Source: Blumeriella jaapii (Eukaryota; Ascomycota; Leotiomycetes; Helotiales; Drepanopezizaceae). From it: a stretch of 64,000 nt of DNA. The notes beneath the pieces were generated by a model. It had not been told where the DNA came from, made no database searches, and saw only the letters and a list, made by a program, of their open reading frames with translations. Positions 12,752 through 27,322 of this stretch are shown here, piece by piece. The translations under genes were made by a program, and so were the position numbers. How positions within the stretch are numbered: the stretch's first letter is position 1; every line of letters begins with the position of its first letter. The stretch is taken from assembly GCA_009599575.1 (NCBI GenBank), contig VWND01000076.1:620001-684000 (forward strand), in the 5' to 3' direction.

Positions 12752-12908
12752 TCCTCCGTTGCCTTCCCTACCTAGGTAGGTACTTATCCGTCCAAACCCA
12801 GATCTCCCCATCTTTTCCGTCGACGTTAACACGACGGACGACAGCATCGTAGATACCGCACCGTACATACCTACCTTAAGTAAGCCAGTCTTGCCCACTT
12901 CTAGCGAT

Positions 12909-12983
12909 GCATGCACTCCAACCCACTCCAACCCACTTCAACCCAACCCAATCCAGTCCAGCCCAGTCCAGTCCAGCCCAGAA
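12909..12983 (+). repeat. pyrimidine-rich short tandem repeat
   Basis: Runs of CACTCCAACC, then CAACCCAATC and CAGTCCAGCC units. Low-complexity DNA; any long open frame across it is spurious. Confidence 0.8.
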
Positions 12984-13282
12984 GATGGGTGGATCCCATC
13001 GCCCTTCAAGCGAGGGCCGCCGCGAGGGGAGGTATGTACTGTAGGTGCGAAACGGCGTGTGCCATGGGAGACCACGGCCATTCCGCCACGCAGAGCAGAG
13101 GACGACGTCGCGACTACGAAGCGGCAGAAAGCGGAGACCCGCAAACAAACCATCGAACGAACGAACGTACGTACGAGAGCGGAACCGGTGCGTGCGGTGC
13201 GTGCGGTGCGTATGGCGAATGGTCGGGCTCGAGGGACTGGGGGGGTGGGAGGGTGGCTGGAGGCTGAGATGGCTGGATCGGG

Positions 13283-13347
13283 ATTCTTACGGTACGGTAC
13301 GGTATTGTATTGTATTGTATGTATTGTATTGTATTGTATTGTATGTA
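13283..13347 (+). repeat. GTATT/GTACG pentanucleotide microsatellite
   Basis: A few ACGGT units followed by tandem GTATT units, with one interruption near 13320. Confidence 0.85.
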
Positions 13348-14160
13348 CATCTCTTTGTGTAGGTATGTATGTATGTACATGGTTCGTGGAGGACTTCGCG
13401 GATCTTGGATTTGATTGCGTGGGGCTTTGGTGGTTCGGCGCCGGTGCCGAGAAGGCCGAGGGCTGCTTGGATGGGTGGATAGGTAGCTGGGGAATGAATG
13501 GGTTTCCTACTTGGGCTTGGTTGGGGGATTGATTCCCCTGTGATGGGGAGAGGTGCTGCGTGATGAGCAAGCAGATGGGTGGGTACCTTAGGTACAAACC
13601 GCACAGTATAGAAGGTAGGTGAGGTAGGGAAGGGAGGGGGGTATTGCCTCTCAGGAGGAGAGCGCAGAAATCTTGAGGTCTCGAAGAAGCAGTTGATGAA
13701 GGGCGTGTGTTTATCGGGGCGAGAATCCTGTGTAGGGATGGGAGGGAGAAGGGGTGGGGGGTAAGAAGGAGTTTACTGTAGACACAGGAGTACGGAATGA
13801 TGTGGTTTAGCCGAGGGCGCGTAAACAAAGCCCATCCCATCCCACGGCCCATTTGTAGCGACACAGCTACTGTATGTGCTTGCCATACACGTGTAGCACG
13901 GCCACATACATACATACCTCAATCGTCTTTCCCTTTTGGAGGCAAAAACTACGGTCGAGGAGCTGCGATCGTATAGGATAGACTCCGCTCGTCGAAACTC
14001 AGGGTAAACACCTGAAAGCTCCCGCCCTCGGCCCTGGAGGACTAGACACTGTACGGTAGGTGGGTGCGGCATCCCCAAGTCAACTTCCCGATCGGGCCGG
14101 GTATGGACGGATAGCGGATGTATGGAGGAAAAGTCGCATCCGGCCCGATACTTTCGGATG

Positions 14161-14228
14161 CACTGTACAGTATGTACAGTACAGTACTGTACAGATAGAA
14201 GCACGGAAGATGTACAGTACTGTACGTC
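14161..14228. repeat. GTACTGTAC/TACAGTAC palindromic cluster
   Basis: Several overlapping ACTGTACAG and GTACAGTACTGTAC units. Similar clusters recur in gaps between genes across the window. Confidence 0.8.
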
Positions 14229-16783
14229 GTTGGGTGGAATGACGTGGCCGCCAACTTAACCAGTCGTGCATTAATTTCTTCTGCTTGATTAGGCTCAGTA
14301 AGTTCGAGTCAACAAAGCATCTGTACTGTAGAGTTTGATTCTGCGTCCTTGCCCAAAGTCAGAGAGCTCGTGATTACATAGTGCTGTACTGCAAAATGCG
14401 TTCATGTAGCGGAACCGCGACAGCTTCGTAGTACGAAAGAAAAAAAAAACTTTCGAGAGATATTGATGGGATGAATTTCGCGCGAGGATTGAAAGAAGAA
14501 GCGAGAGCTTCGATAACAGAATCTGTCAATACAAGGGAGGGGCAGCGAAAAAGGAATCACGGCGCGAAAGAGCCATCGAAGTCAGTGTTTAAAGGCTGTT
14601 GAAAGCCATAACGCGTGCTGTTTTTCGTGCTCGAGACACTAAACATGAAAGGAAAGAAGTTGTGGAAGCCATTGGTGATGCACGTTAAACACCACGGCGA
14701 GACTGCGAAGCTGGTCAAATTCTACGATAATTAAGGTACCATGTACGCGAAACAACACATCGAGTACCTAACATTATTATGCTTATGAGGCGCAAAGCTG
14801 GCGAAGCAAAGGTTATGGAGATCGTAGGACATGAGCGACAGCAACATTCGTGTATCAATGGACCAATGCCGCTTGGATTACAGGTTTTCACATTTGTATT
14901 GATGTCAAGTATTGCGGCGTTCTTATTCGATTACCTTCGTTTCAAAATCCGTCGGAGTGTAAAGAAAAAAAACCCGCCGTAGGCAGCAAGTCGGAACGTT
15001 TTGGTCGTGTTCCGTTTTGATTCTTATTCTTCCCTATGAAAAAAGACAGCTTTGCCGTGTTTGACATTTTTGGCGTGCCCCCCTTTTGCATGCGCAGCTC
15101 TGCCGGAAAGGGGTGGTTTCCGATCCCCCAATCGCAATGCATTGCTGGCGTCGCGCGAGAGCGGAGTCGGCTTATTTCATTTTCCATCGGATCTCCTGGC
15201 CGCGGAAGCCTATGCTACAGACCGGATCTCCTGGGCTTTTCCAGTGCGGATAGCGTACCTAGGAAAGATAAGGTAGGGATGGAAAAGCCGCAGTCTGGGT
15301 CCCGCAGCTCGATCCTTCTTTCATGGCACGAGCTCCACCGAGACTGAGAGATACGGTAGTACACAGTAGGTACAGTACAGTATGCACAGCAGCACACAAG
15401 CTCTTGTGTCTGTGAGGCGAGACGTCGTGGTGGTGGTGGTGGTGGAGAAGCATGATGCGAAGGAAGTCGATGGGGGAAAGTTACTGTACAGCAAGGGAGG
15501 TTTAGGTTTGCATTACCTACCTATTGTTCATACTGTACACACAGGACTGTTTGCACTTCTAAGTTTCGATGAGAAAGCGGGGCGGATGCTCATGACGCCA
15601 CTCAAACTGTTTGATGTCGTCTGATGACTGTACCGCACTTCGCTGTCCGTGAGCATCTGTTTACTCGGCTGTTTTCTCGGTTTCACGATGGAATCTGGTT
15701 CCTGGATTCGTGTGCAAGCGGCAAGGCTGAGGCTGAGGCCGAGGCTGAGGCTCAGACACCGGCTACGGCTAAGGCCGTTTGCGGTCAAGACCGGAAGGGC
15801 TGGGGTCGGAGGGGATCTATTAATAGGCATGTAGATGTGTATGTGTATCTGTGTATTTGTGTAAGTGTGTAAGTATGTAAGTATGTAAACATGTAGATAT
15901 GTAGATAGGTAGATATGTCTATCTACAGTACATGTACACATGTAGACATGTGTATTTACAGTACGTGTGCTCGCAATTAAGGGATGTACTGGATGATGAT
16001 CTTCTCGAAGGTATGCCAACTCCGCCATCTGCCCTCGGTCAGATACAGTATAGTACAGTACTGTACAGTCCAGCACCTACATGCAGATCTACATACCAGC
16101 CGAGCGGCGTCGAAGGGGCCGAACGCCCGGCTGCTTTCGCTCGTCGAAGCTTCGATAGTCCGTCCCATCGCCTGTTGCGGCTGGTGCTTGTGCTGGTTGG
16201 TGCTGCTGCTGCTGCTGCTGCTTTGCTGCAGAACACATTCCACTCACTCCCTTTTCCCTCTCTCCCTCTCCCTCTCCCTCCCCCTCCCCCCCTCCCCCCC
16301 TCTTCATCTCTCCATCCTTCCATCCACCCACATTTCTTCCCATCTCATTCTACCTACCCCCCCCCATTCACGTCCACAATCACCCTCTTCTCCTCCCTCA
16401 CCTTCTCCTCCCTCACCCACGTTTCAGCGCGGCGCAAAAACAAAACAACAACCCCCCCCCCTACCCAGCCCCCGATAAAAACGTTGTTCCGAAACATCCC
16501 ATCCAAACCGGCGCCCGAATAGTCTGCCAACAAGCCTTACGCGTTCTATCTTCGGATTCTGCGACACACAACTAACCTACCTCGCCGGAAAAAGGCGGAG
16601 CTCGAGCTCGAGCTCGAGACACCGGGGATCCTGCGGCAAGCCCAGTCTTGCCCTGCAATCATACAGGACCTCCCGCACAGTACACCTGGCTGCTCCAGAC
16701 GCTCCCTGGGACTCGGGGCACGAACGACGAGCGTTGCCAAGGGGGGGGGGGTGGCCGCGATTGGCATTTGCGACTTTGCAAGC

Positions 16784-19052
16784 ATGGCGCGAAAATCCGT
16801 CCCGCTGCCACTGTCGCTGACGCTGCCCAACCACAATTCCACCTCCTCGAAGAATGATCCCGCATACCACGCCCCGTCTCCCCTGAGCTCCAAGACGCCG
16901 CGGACGCCGCGCTCGCCTTTCAGATTCCACAGTTCGAAGATGCAAGCTGCCGCGTCGGCCTTGCAACCAGATTCCAACGCTAGCTTCCTCTCCAACTCCA
17001 CCGACTCCACCGACTCCACCAACACCAGAACCAACCCCAGAACCAACACCAACACCATCACCAGCACCAGCACCAGCACCAACACCCGCACCCTCTCCTC
17101 CTCCCAGACCTCACCTTCCCTATCCACGCTGCAGTCAGACCCCGGCCTAGGGCAGAAGCAGGAACGGCCAGCCCGGAGCGGCTTCTTCGCTAACTACAAG
17201 GCCTCGAAGACGTCGAACCGTCTGCAGAATTCGCACTCCCATTCCGCCAGTCAGGTCGACACCAGAATGTCGAGAGACACCAAGAGGCCCGCCATGATGG
17301 GAAAGGGCGGCCACTCGAAAGAGAAATCACGAACGGGTATGAACGACTCGGCCAGCCCCGATGCACCATGACCCCCTCCCCCCTCCCGCCTCCCCCCTCC
17401 CCGACCGAGAGCAGAGCACACATGCTAATGCTGCGAACAGAGACGAGTCTGGACAGGTCGCTGGCGAGGAAACCGGCGGGCGGGCCATCTCGTTCAGACG
17501 TATCGCTCGAATTGACCGGCGATGCCACTCCGTCATCGACGAACAATGCCGGGGGGAAGAAGAGCAAGCCCAAGACATTCGGCATGCTGTCTCGAAGCCG
17601 GTCCCTCCACGACGACCACTCACCCCGTGAACAACTATCGCCTACCACGAGCAAGACTGTGGAGGCGGAGAAGCAACCGACACAGGACATCCCCTCGAGA
17701 TCGACCCCTTCGCCGGCTGACCAACCAGACAATCGATCGTTCAGGTCGATGATGAGCTCCACAGTCCGACAACGCTCCGAGGACCGACACCCCCCTGCAT
17801 CCCGAGATGGGTCACAGCAAAAGGAGGGAAGCAAGCTGAAGGAGCAGGGGAGGTCGCAAACGACGAAGGAGTCCAAGGATAACGGCCGCCTACAGCCATC
17901 GGCCCAAAACTCTTACCGCGAAGGAAGTGGGTTTTTGAACAACCTCAAGAGCTCCGCCAGCAAGGGCGCAGGGGCTCTGAGCAAAGGTCTGTGGGGGAAG
18001 GGAGGACGAAGTGGAGGCTCGTACGAGAAAGATCCCCCGGCCGACGACGACCAGTACCAGCTGAAGGTCCTCACTCTCCCTCTCATAGAGCAAACGCGGC
18101 TCACCCGGATATCGAAGAAACTGGAGGATTCTAAGGACAAGACAGAGTTCTGGATGCCGGCCTTCCCGTGGAGAGCAATCGACTATTTGAATTATAAGGG
18201 CAGCGAAGTGGAGGGGCTGTACAGAGTACCCGGCAGTGGGCCACAGATCAAAAAGTGGCAGAGGAGGTTCGATCAGGGTATGTCGCTCAGAGGATGGCAA
18301 CGTGGAGGAGGTATTCCCCTGACTGACACGGCTTCACAGAATTCGACATTGACCTGTTCGAGCAAGACGAGCTCTACGACATCAACATCATAGGATCGAT
18401 GCTCAAAGCCTGGCTCCGCGAGCTGCCCGACGAACTTCTACCCAAGAGCTCTCAAGATCGCATCAATCGTGTTTGCGACAAGGACCAAGAAGAAGTTCCA
18501 CAACTGCTCATCGACGAGCTTTCCAACCTGTCGCCATTCAACTACTACCTTCTCTTCGCCATTACATGCCACCTTTCGCTACTCCTCGCTCACTCGCACA
18601 AGAACAAGATGGACTACCGGAATCTGTGTATCTGCTTCCAGCCATGCATGAAGATCGATGCGGTCTGCTTCAAATTCCTCGTTTGTAATTGGAGAGAATG
18701 CTGGAAGGGATGCAAGACGGAGCAGTTCTACATTGAGCAGGAGTACATGCTGTTTGACATGGCCGCCAATTCGATTGCCGAAGGCCGAAACAGTACCGCC
18801 GTTGAGAGCGAGCGCAACATCTCAAGCTCCGACAGCAGCAAACCAAGCAGTCTCAGCATCGACCAAGTTGGGCAGAAACCTGGCAGCAGTCACATCAAGA
18901 AGCTTCCTCCCAGCCAGATCTCAGGCGCCGGTGGCACTGCCAATCCCACGCTTACGGGAGTCAAAGAGGGTACCACTACACCGCCGCCTCAACGAAGCAG
19001 CGATATGAGACCCCTCAGTCCTATCAAGCCGTTAAGCCCGATCGGCTTTTGA
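16784..19052 (+). CDS. RhoGAP-domain protein
   Basis: Three exons (16784-17336, 17441-18277, 18340-19052) encode 700 residues. Residues 1 to about 400 are Ser/Thr-rich and disordered, including near-repetitive Asn-Thr stretches. The RhoGAP domain spans roughly residues 400-620. It has the arginine-finger loop GLYRVPGSG (about residue 444), then MLKAWLRELPDELLP and the late helix NKMDYRNLCICFQP. It should stimulate GTP hydrolysis on a Rho-family GTPase (Rho1 or Cdc42 type) and so act in polarity, cell-wall or actin control. The exact GTPase cannot be read from sequence. The ATG at 16784 is preferred because no upstream in-frame ATG exists, and the first residues MARKSVPLPL look normal. Both splice junctions preserve the domain frame. 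There is no PH, SH3 or BAR domain. Confidence 0.9.
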
Positions 19053-20008
19053 CAGGACCTCACTCAATTGCAACGGATGCAATCTAGCACCCGTGCTCAC
19101 TCGTCGAGCATGAAGCAACCCTTAGAAGAGAATACCATTACCCGGGATGCGTTCCAGGAGCAGCAAAGAACGCTCCAGGCCGGAACGGCCAGACGTCTTC
19201 TGCGTAAGAATCTTCGAAAACTCCCGGAACGAGCAAGTGGTACTGGTACTCAAACCCAGCTGCCCCAGAACGCATTGCGTCTCGTCATCTGCTTTGTCTT
19301 TATACGATTCTTTTTATCGGCTACGTTCACATGGTTGAGATTGTTGAATACCCAAGCGTTGCACATGGATGATGTCATAGTCGTTTCTTCCTGTTATTCG
19401 CTCTTTCGCCTCGAGTTTCGCCTGCAGATGCATTTGCTTGTTGCCATCCGAGAGGGTGGTGCACAATCTAGCATTAGAGGAGTGGTGATGACGTTGAGGA
19501 AATACTGGGGTCCGTAATGCTGGGATGGGTGGGAGGTTAGGAGTTTGTTTGGTCTAAGTTTCCTTGGATTGTGATTGTGGGGGAAGTGCATGTGGGGGCA
19601 AGACTTTCACGACACAATCGGGGGAGATGCGTGCTTTGGCCGGTAGGGCCTTTCTGTACGATTACGGCGATGCGATATTGGGAGTGCGAAAGGAACGATC
19701 CAAGGGGGCCACTGGCTGGAGATATGGATCAGAAAACGTATGATACCTATTTACATTTCTTTTGTCTTGCGCAAAGAGACCACTGGTGAGCTCGACGATA
19801 ATGAAATCATTTTTAAGCTTCTCTGCAAGGGCCATAGCCATCCCCATCTTTGCCAAACCCGATTGCTTTTCCTCCGTATCAACAAATGTTGCGCCCAGAC
19901 GCCGCCCGGCCAAGCCCAACCATCCTCCAACGCCGAGCCCATTGCATCAATCACGCTCTCTCCCATCCAGCGCGCCCTTCTTTTCTCCCTCTCTCTCTCT
20001 CTCTCTCT
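19053..20008. other. intergenic between convergent genes
   Basis: 3' flanks of the RhoGAP gene (+) and RRS1 (-). A (TC)n run lies at about 19988-20012. A 150-codon open frame from 19068 has no recognisable homology and is more likely 3' UTR. Confidence 0.5.
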
Positions 20009-20701
20009 CTACTTCGCACCATTCTTCCTCGCCTTACGCTCATTCGCCCTCTGCAGCCTCTCATTTCTTCTCACCTTCTCCTTGCGCTCCCTCCTTCCAT
20101 CGCCGTGCCTCTCAGTGCCCTCCTTGCGCTCGGCCTCCTTCTTCGGGTCGACCTCGACGATCCAGTCGTTCTCACCGGCCTTGTTGGCGCCCTTGTAGCC
20201 CCACTTGGGCACCCACTCGCCCGTGGCGTCGTCGTAGACCATCTTCTTGCGCTGCTCGGCCGTCTTGGCCTTGATGCCCTTTTTGGCGGCGAATTTCTCC
20301 CACGTCGTTTGCGCCTTGGGGGGTGGGAGGGGCTGTAGATGACACACACGTTAGTACCCATTTCACTTGAGCCGCCATCATCGTCGAACGGGGCGGGGGA
20401 TGGTGGGGAAGGTATGTGGTACCTTTTCACGCGGTAGCCGGGTCTCGATTTCGGGGAGCGACAAGAGCACGCCGTTTGGGGTGCTGGCGATTGGGCAGGT
20501 GGAGAGCAGCTGGTTCAGCAGCGCTTGGGCGCCGTCTCTCGCTGTCGCTGCCAGGTCATCTTCGAGCTTGGAGGGGCTCGTCAGGAGGAGCGGATTCGGG
20601 TCCGAGGCGAGGAGGAGGCCGAGGTCGAAGGTGTAGGGCGTGGGCTTGTTGACGACGACGGGGAGTTTCGTCGTAGTCGTCGTGGTCGTGGTAGTCGCCA
20701 T
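20009..20701 (-). CDS. RRS1: ribosome biogenesis regulatory protein Rrs1
   Basis: Two exons on the minus strand (20701-20423 and 20332-20009) separated by a 90-bp intron encode 200 residues. The family signature is clear: YTFDLGLLLASDPNPL near the N-terminus, LPREKPLPPPK across the splice, TTWEKFAAKKGIK, and MVYDDATGEWVPKWGYKGAN. A basic C-terminal tail follows. Rrs1 works with Rpf2 to load the 5S RNP (5S rRNA, uL5, uL18) into the nucleolar pre-60S particle. An unusual start, MATTTTTTTTT, comes from a trinucleotide repeat. The gene is head to head with mS29, 255 bp apart. Confidence 0.95.
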
Positions 20702-20956
20702 TGTGCCTTATTTGGTGGTGAGAGAAGAATTGACGTTGGCGCAAAGCTGAGGAAAGTCTTCGAGCCGGGCCGGAGTTGAACTTTTTCTCGGGAAGCTTGA
20801 CGCGGCCGCATTTTAGCGCGAGTCGGCGGAGCTAAGGATATATTTCTAGTTGTACATACATCTACATCAACATCGTAGACGACAAGCCAACATCCAACCA
20901 ACGAACGCTTCACAGCACCCGCCATTGAGCTCCAGCACCCACGCCATAAAACCGAG
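20702..20956. promoter_or_regulatory. divergent promoter region RRS1 / mS29
   Basis: 255 bp separating two opposite start codons; it must carry both promoters unless they overlap the coding regions. No TATA box obvious. Inferred from gene layout only. Confidence 0.5.
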
Positions 20957-22506
20957 ATGGCGTCTCCCAACTGCTGGAAATGCCTGGCCCGGCCAGCCAC
21001 GACCCCATTCGCCCCAACGCTGGCTGTGAGGCTTGCAGCAGCAGCAGCAGCGCCCCCTTCTCGAAAGTTCACGACGACGGCCGTGCTGGCCGCTACACCG
21101 GTGAAAAAGCCGGCTAAGATGGTGTCCGGGAACGGCAAGGGCGCGAAGACGCTGCGGATCAAGAAGAAGGCGGTTGTGAAGACGGGCAAGGCGCCGGCGC
21201 CGGGCGAGCGCAAGGCGCTGCGGAAGCGGATCGTGCTGAGCAACACGAACGCGTTGGAGGTCGAGGATCTGAAGGATCTGGATGGGAAGCTGGTAGACGA
21301 GATTGTGGAGCGGGATGATGCGGAGGACCGTCCGGGGAGGGACTCGTTGGCGGCGATGGTGCTAGGGCAGAACGGGTCGCGGTTTGCGGGCAAGGTGGTG
21401 GGGTTGAATGGGGTGACGGTTGACAGTTTGAGGGCTGTGGAAGCGTTCAAGACGACACAGGGGTGGGGTATCTTCAGGAGGCCTGCGGTGTTGATTAGAG
21501 AGGAGAGTGTGGTGGTGGCACGGAGGATGATGGAGGCACAGGAGAAGGGGGAGACGATCAGGATGGTGTTCGATGGGGAGAAGGGAACGGGGAAGAGCCT
21601 GATGCTGTTGAGCGCTATGGCTAAGGCATTTGCAAAGGGCTGGGTGGTGCTAAATATTGCTGAGGGTACGTACACGAAAACTGCCCTGCAGCGAGTGACA
21701 GGCAATGGACTGACACAATCAAAAAAGCCCAAGAAGTCACCAATGCCATGACGGCATACGCAGCAATACCCAACACGAAGCCGACCCTCTGGACTCAGAA
21801 CACATACATCGCCAACTGGCTCTCCCAAATCGGGAAAGCTAACAGCGCCGTGCTCGCCGCGCTCAACCTCTCCAAGGACCTCACGACGCCCGTCTCCATC
21901 AGCAAAGGCACCTCCCTCTTCCGGGTCTGCGAGCTCGGCGCGCGCGACCCGGACATCGCCTGGCCCATCTTCGAAGCCTTCTGGGCGGAACTCACGGCCC
22001 GCGGCCAGCCCCCGATTCTCATGTGTCTCGACGGGCTCAGCTTCGCCATGCGGGACTCGCTCTACCGCGCGCCCGACTTCGCCCCCATCCACGCGCACGA
22101 CCTAGCCGTGATCCAGCACTTCGTGAAGCACCTCTCTGGCGGGTCCGCGCTGGCCAACGGCGGCGCCGTGCTCGCCGCGACGAACCGCTCGCACGCCCCG
22201 GTCTCCAAGTCCCTGAACCTCGCCATCCAGCGGGCCGGGGACCGCCACGCCGGCCGCGCCGTCACGCCCCGGGATCCCTTCGAGAAGGCGTACGATGCCC
22301 GCGCCGACGCGGTCCTGGCGAGCGTGGAGGCCATGCAGCTGAAGGGCCTGAGCAAGCGCGAGGCGCGCGGCCTGATGGAGTACTGGGCCAAGAGCGGCGT
22401 GCTCCGCTGCAAGGTCGACGAGGAGACGGTGGCGCAGAAGTGGGCGCTTGCTGGCAACGGCGTGGTTGGCGAGATCCAGAGGGCGGCGCTGTGGATGAGG
22501 CTGTAG
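20957..22506 (+). CDS. mitochondrial small ribosomal subunit protein mS29 (DAP3/Rsm23)
   Basis: Two exons (20957-21665, 21728-22506) encode 495 residues. The N-terminus is Arg/Ala-rich with few acidic residues (ARPATTPFAPTLAVRLAAAA), as expected for a mitochondrial presequence. The P-loop is GEKGTGKS near residues 207-214. Later segments include LWTQNTYIANWLSQI, ILMCLDGLSFAMRDSLYR, HAHDLAVIQHFVKHLSGG and the C-terminal GEIQRAALWMRL. These are mS29 family hallmarks: a GTP-binding protein of the head of the small mitoribosomal subunit. The intron falls just after the P-loop strand (VVLNIAE). Exon 2 is much more GC-rich than exon 1. Confidence 0.93.
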
Positions 22507-23039
22507 GTACCTAGGTAGGTAGGTAGACCTTCGGTCCGGCAAGGGCAACGTCGTGTATTGTATTATGCCTACCTATGTATGTATCTCTGTGTAGATGCAA
22601 ATTTCCCGCGTGAGAGGCCTTTTGATACGTAGCAGTGGTACGGCAAGGAATCCAGCTTCGTTGACACCCCCTCGGGGCATGACGACATCTTGAGTCTATT
22701 GTGGAACGACCATCTCGTATGCTGGCTGCTATGTGGCACAGCACAGATCATCGTGGTCCTGACAGTGATTTGCGAGGCTCTGAATATCACAGATACTGCA
22801 ATACGATTCCAAATACGGTCAAACAAGAACCAAATGATCATCATTCCGGGTACTAATCGGACTGAAGTTGGCAAGAAATCGGTCCATTCCAAATCAGCTT
22901 AATGAAAGATACCCGGACCATTACGAGCAAGTTTGTGAGTTGACTCTATCAAACAAGTGTCCGAGTTGTTCACTTCAAAGTGACAATGCGTTTGACAGCT
23001 TCTTGTCCCTCATCACTACAACTCTATACCACGATCCAC
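22507..23039. other. intergenic between convergent genes
   Basis: 3' flanks of mS29 (+) and the NDR-like kinase (-). A GGTACCTAGGTAGGTAGG palindromic/tetranucleotide element lies at 22505-22527. No gene seen. Confidence 0.6.
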
Positions 23040-26347
<3,308 letters not shown>

Positions 26348-27322
26348 GCTGGAAGAGAGGATGATTGTTCCAGGCCAATGAGAAGAGAAGTATTGATACT
26401 GGACCAATATTGATAAGTGGACCGTATTAACGCGCCGGGCGCGAAGATTAATTATGATGATGGATTGTGTTGTTGCAAAGAGGACAAGACAAGTATCTTG
26501 CGATGGGATCGTGAGCACCGTCCAGCGTGCCTGCCGTTTTTAGAAACTGGTTTACGCGGCCGTCGCGATCAGGGATCGTCTGAGAACAACTTAGAATCAT
26601 AATTGCTATTAGGCTTACAAGACTATAGTAGCTAAGTACCTCCTAGTCTTTCATCAGCTGTAATGTCCAACTTCAGGATGGGAATGTTACCTTTTCACTG
26701 GTATCTGGGTTTCAACTTACAGTCTGAGTCTGAAAGGTAAGGGCGGTGAAATACCAAATGGCCTCACAAAGTGGCCAAATCTTCTAGGGACATTCAACAC
26801 CACTTGTGAATGATCTCTAGGGAGGTAAGCGCGCAATCATCTTTCGATTTTGGTGTAATGTTGGAATAGTGTGTGGCTGGCCTGCAAACCACGTGCGCGC
26901 CCCGGATATGAAAAGAAGAATGGGGGAAAACTTAGTGGTTACTCATTCGCGGTTGAGACAGAAGAATTCTGGCAAGTTTCATTTGTATTTACTACCTAAA
27001 CACAACCTTGCAAATAGCAGAACGCTCGCAATCAACTTTTGACGCCTCAGAGATGCATGCAACCTCGTCAACCTTTACCGTGCTTCTGCCCCCATCACTC
27101 GAGACAGAACGACGGAACAGCGTTGGCCGGAGATGTACGCAAAAAAGCATTATGGCACAGTATGTGAGACAGAGAGCAACGAAACGGGCAAAAAGAACGC
27201 AGCAAGAGAGGTGTACCGGAAACTGTACAGGCAGGAGAAGTCGTCATGTAAAGCTTCAGCCCAGTCAGTCTATTCCAAAGCCGACTTAGAACAAAAGCAC
27301 AGAACGATGTCGCCAATTAGAT
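26348..27322. other. intergenic, no gene seen
   Basis: Nearly 1 kb between the kinase start codon and the FKBP stop codon, both on the minus strand. It must hold the kinase promoter and the FKBP 3' end. The part from 26590 to 26760 is AT-richer than its surroundings. No coding sequence recognised. Confidence 0.55.

Larger units (their letters stand above)
12363..16783. other. 4.4-kb gene-free, repeat-rich stretch
   Basis: No coding sequence that I can support. It contains the 82-bp tandem duplication (12595-12751), CCAACC/CCAGT pyrimidine repeats, GTATT repeats, GTACTGTAC clusters, short GTAAGTAT runs (15850-15920), a CTG run (16200-16222), long C/T-rich tracts (16250-16470) and poly-G/poly-C runs. 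The C/T-rich tract shortly before 16784 probably belongs to the promoter and 5' UTR of the RhoGAP gene. Confidence 0.5.

Noticed and set aside
12891..13915. Overlapping open frames of 213 and 325 codons on opposite strands
   Set aside because: Low-complexity repeat translation only.
20581..22098. Minus-strand open frame of 505 codons opposite mS29
   Set aside because: Antisense shadow of a GC-rich exon; no homology, and it overlaps the RRS1/mS29 promoter.
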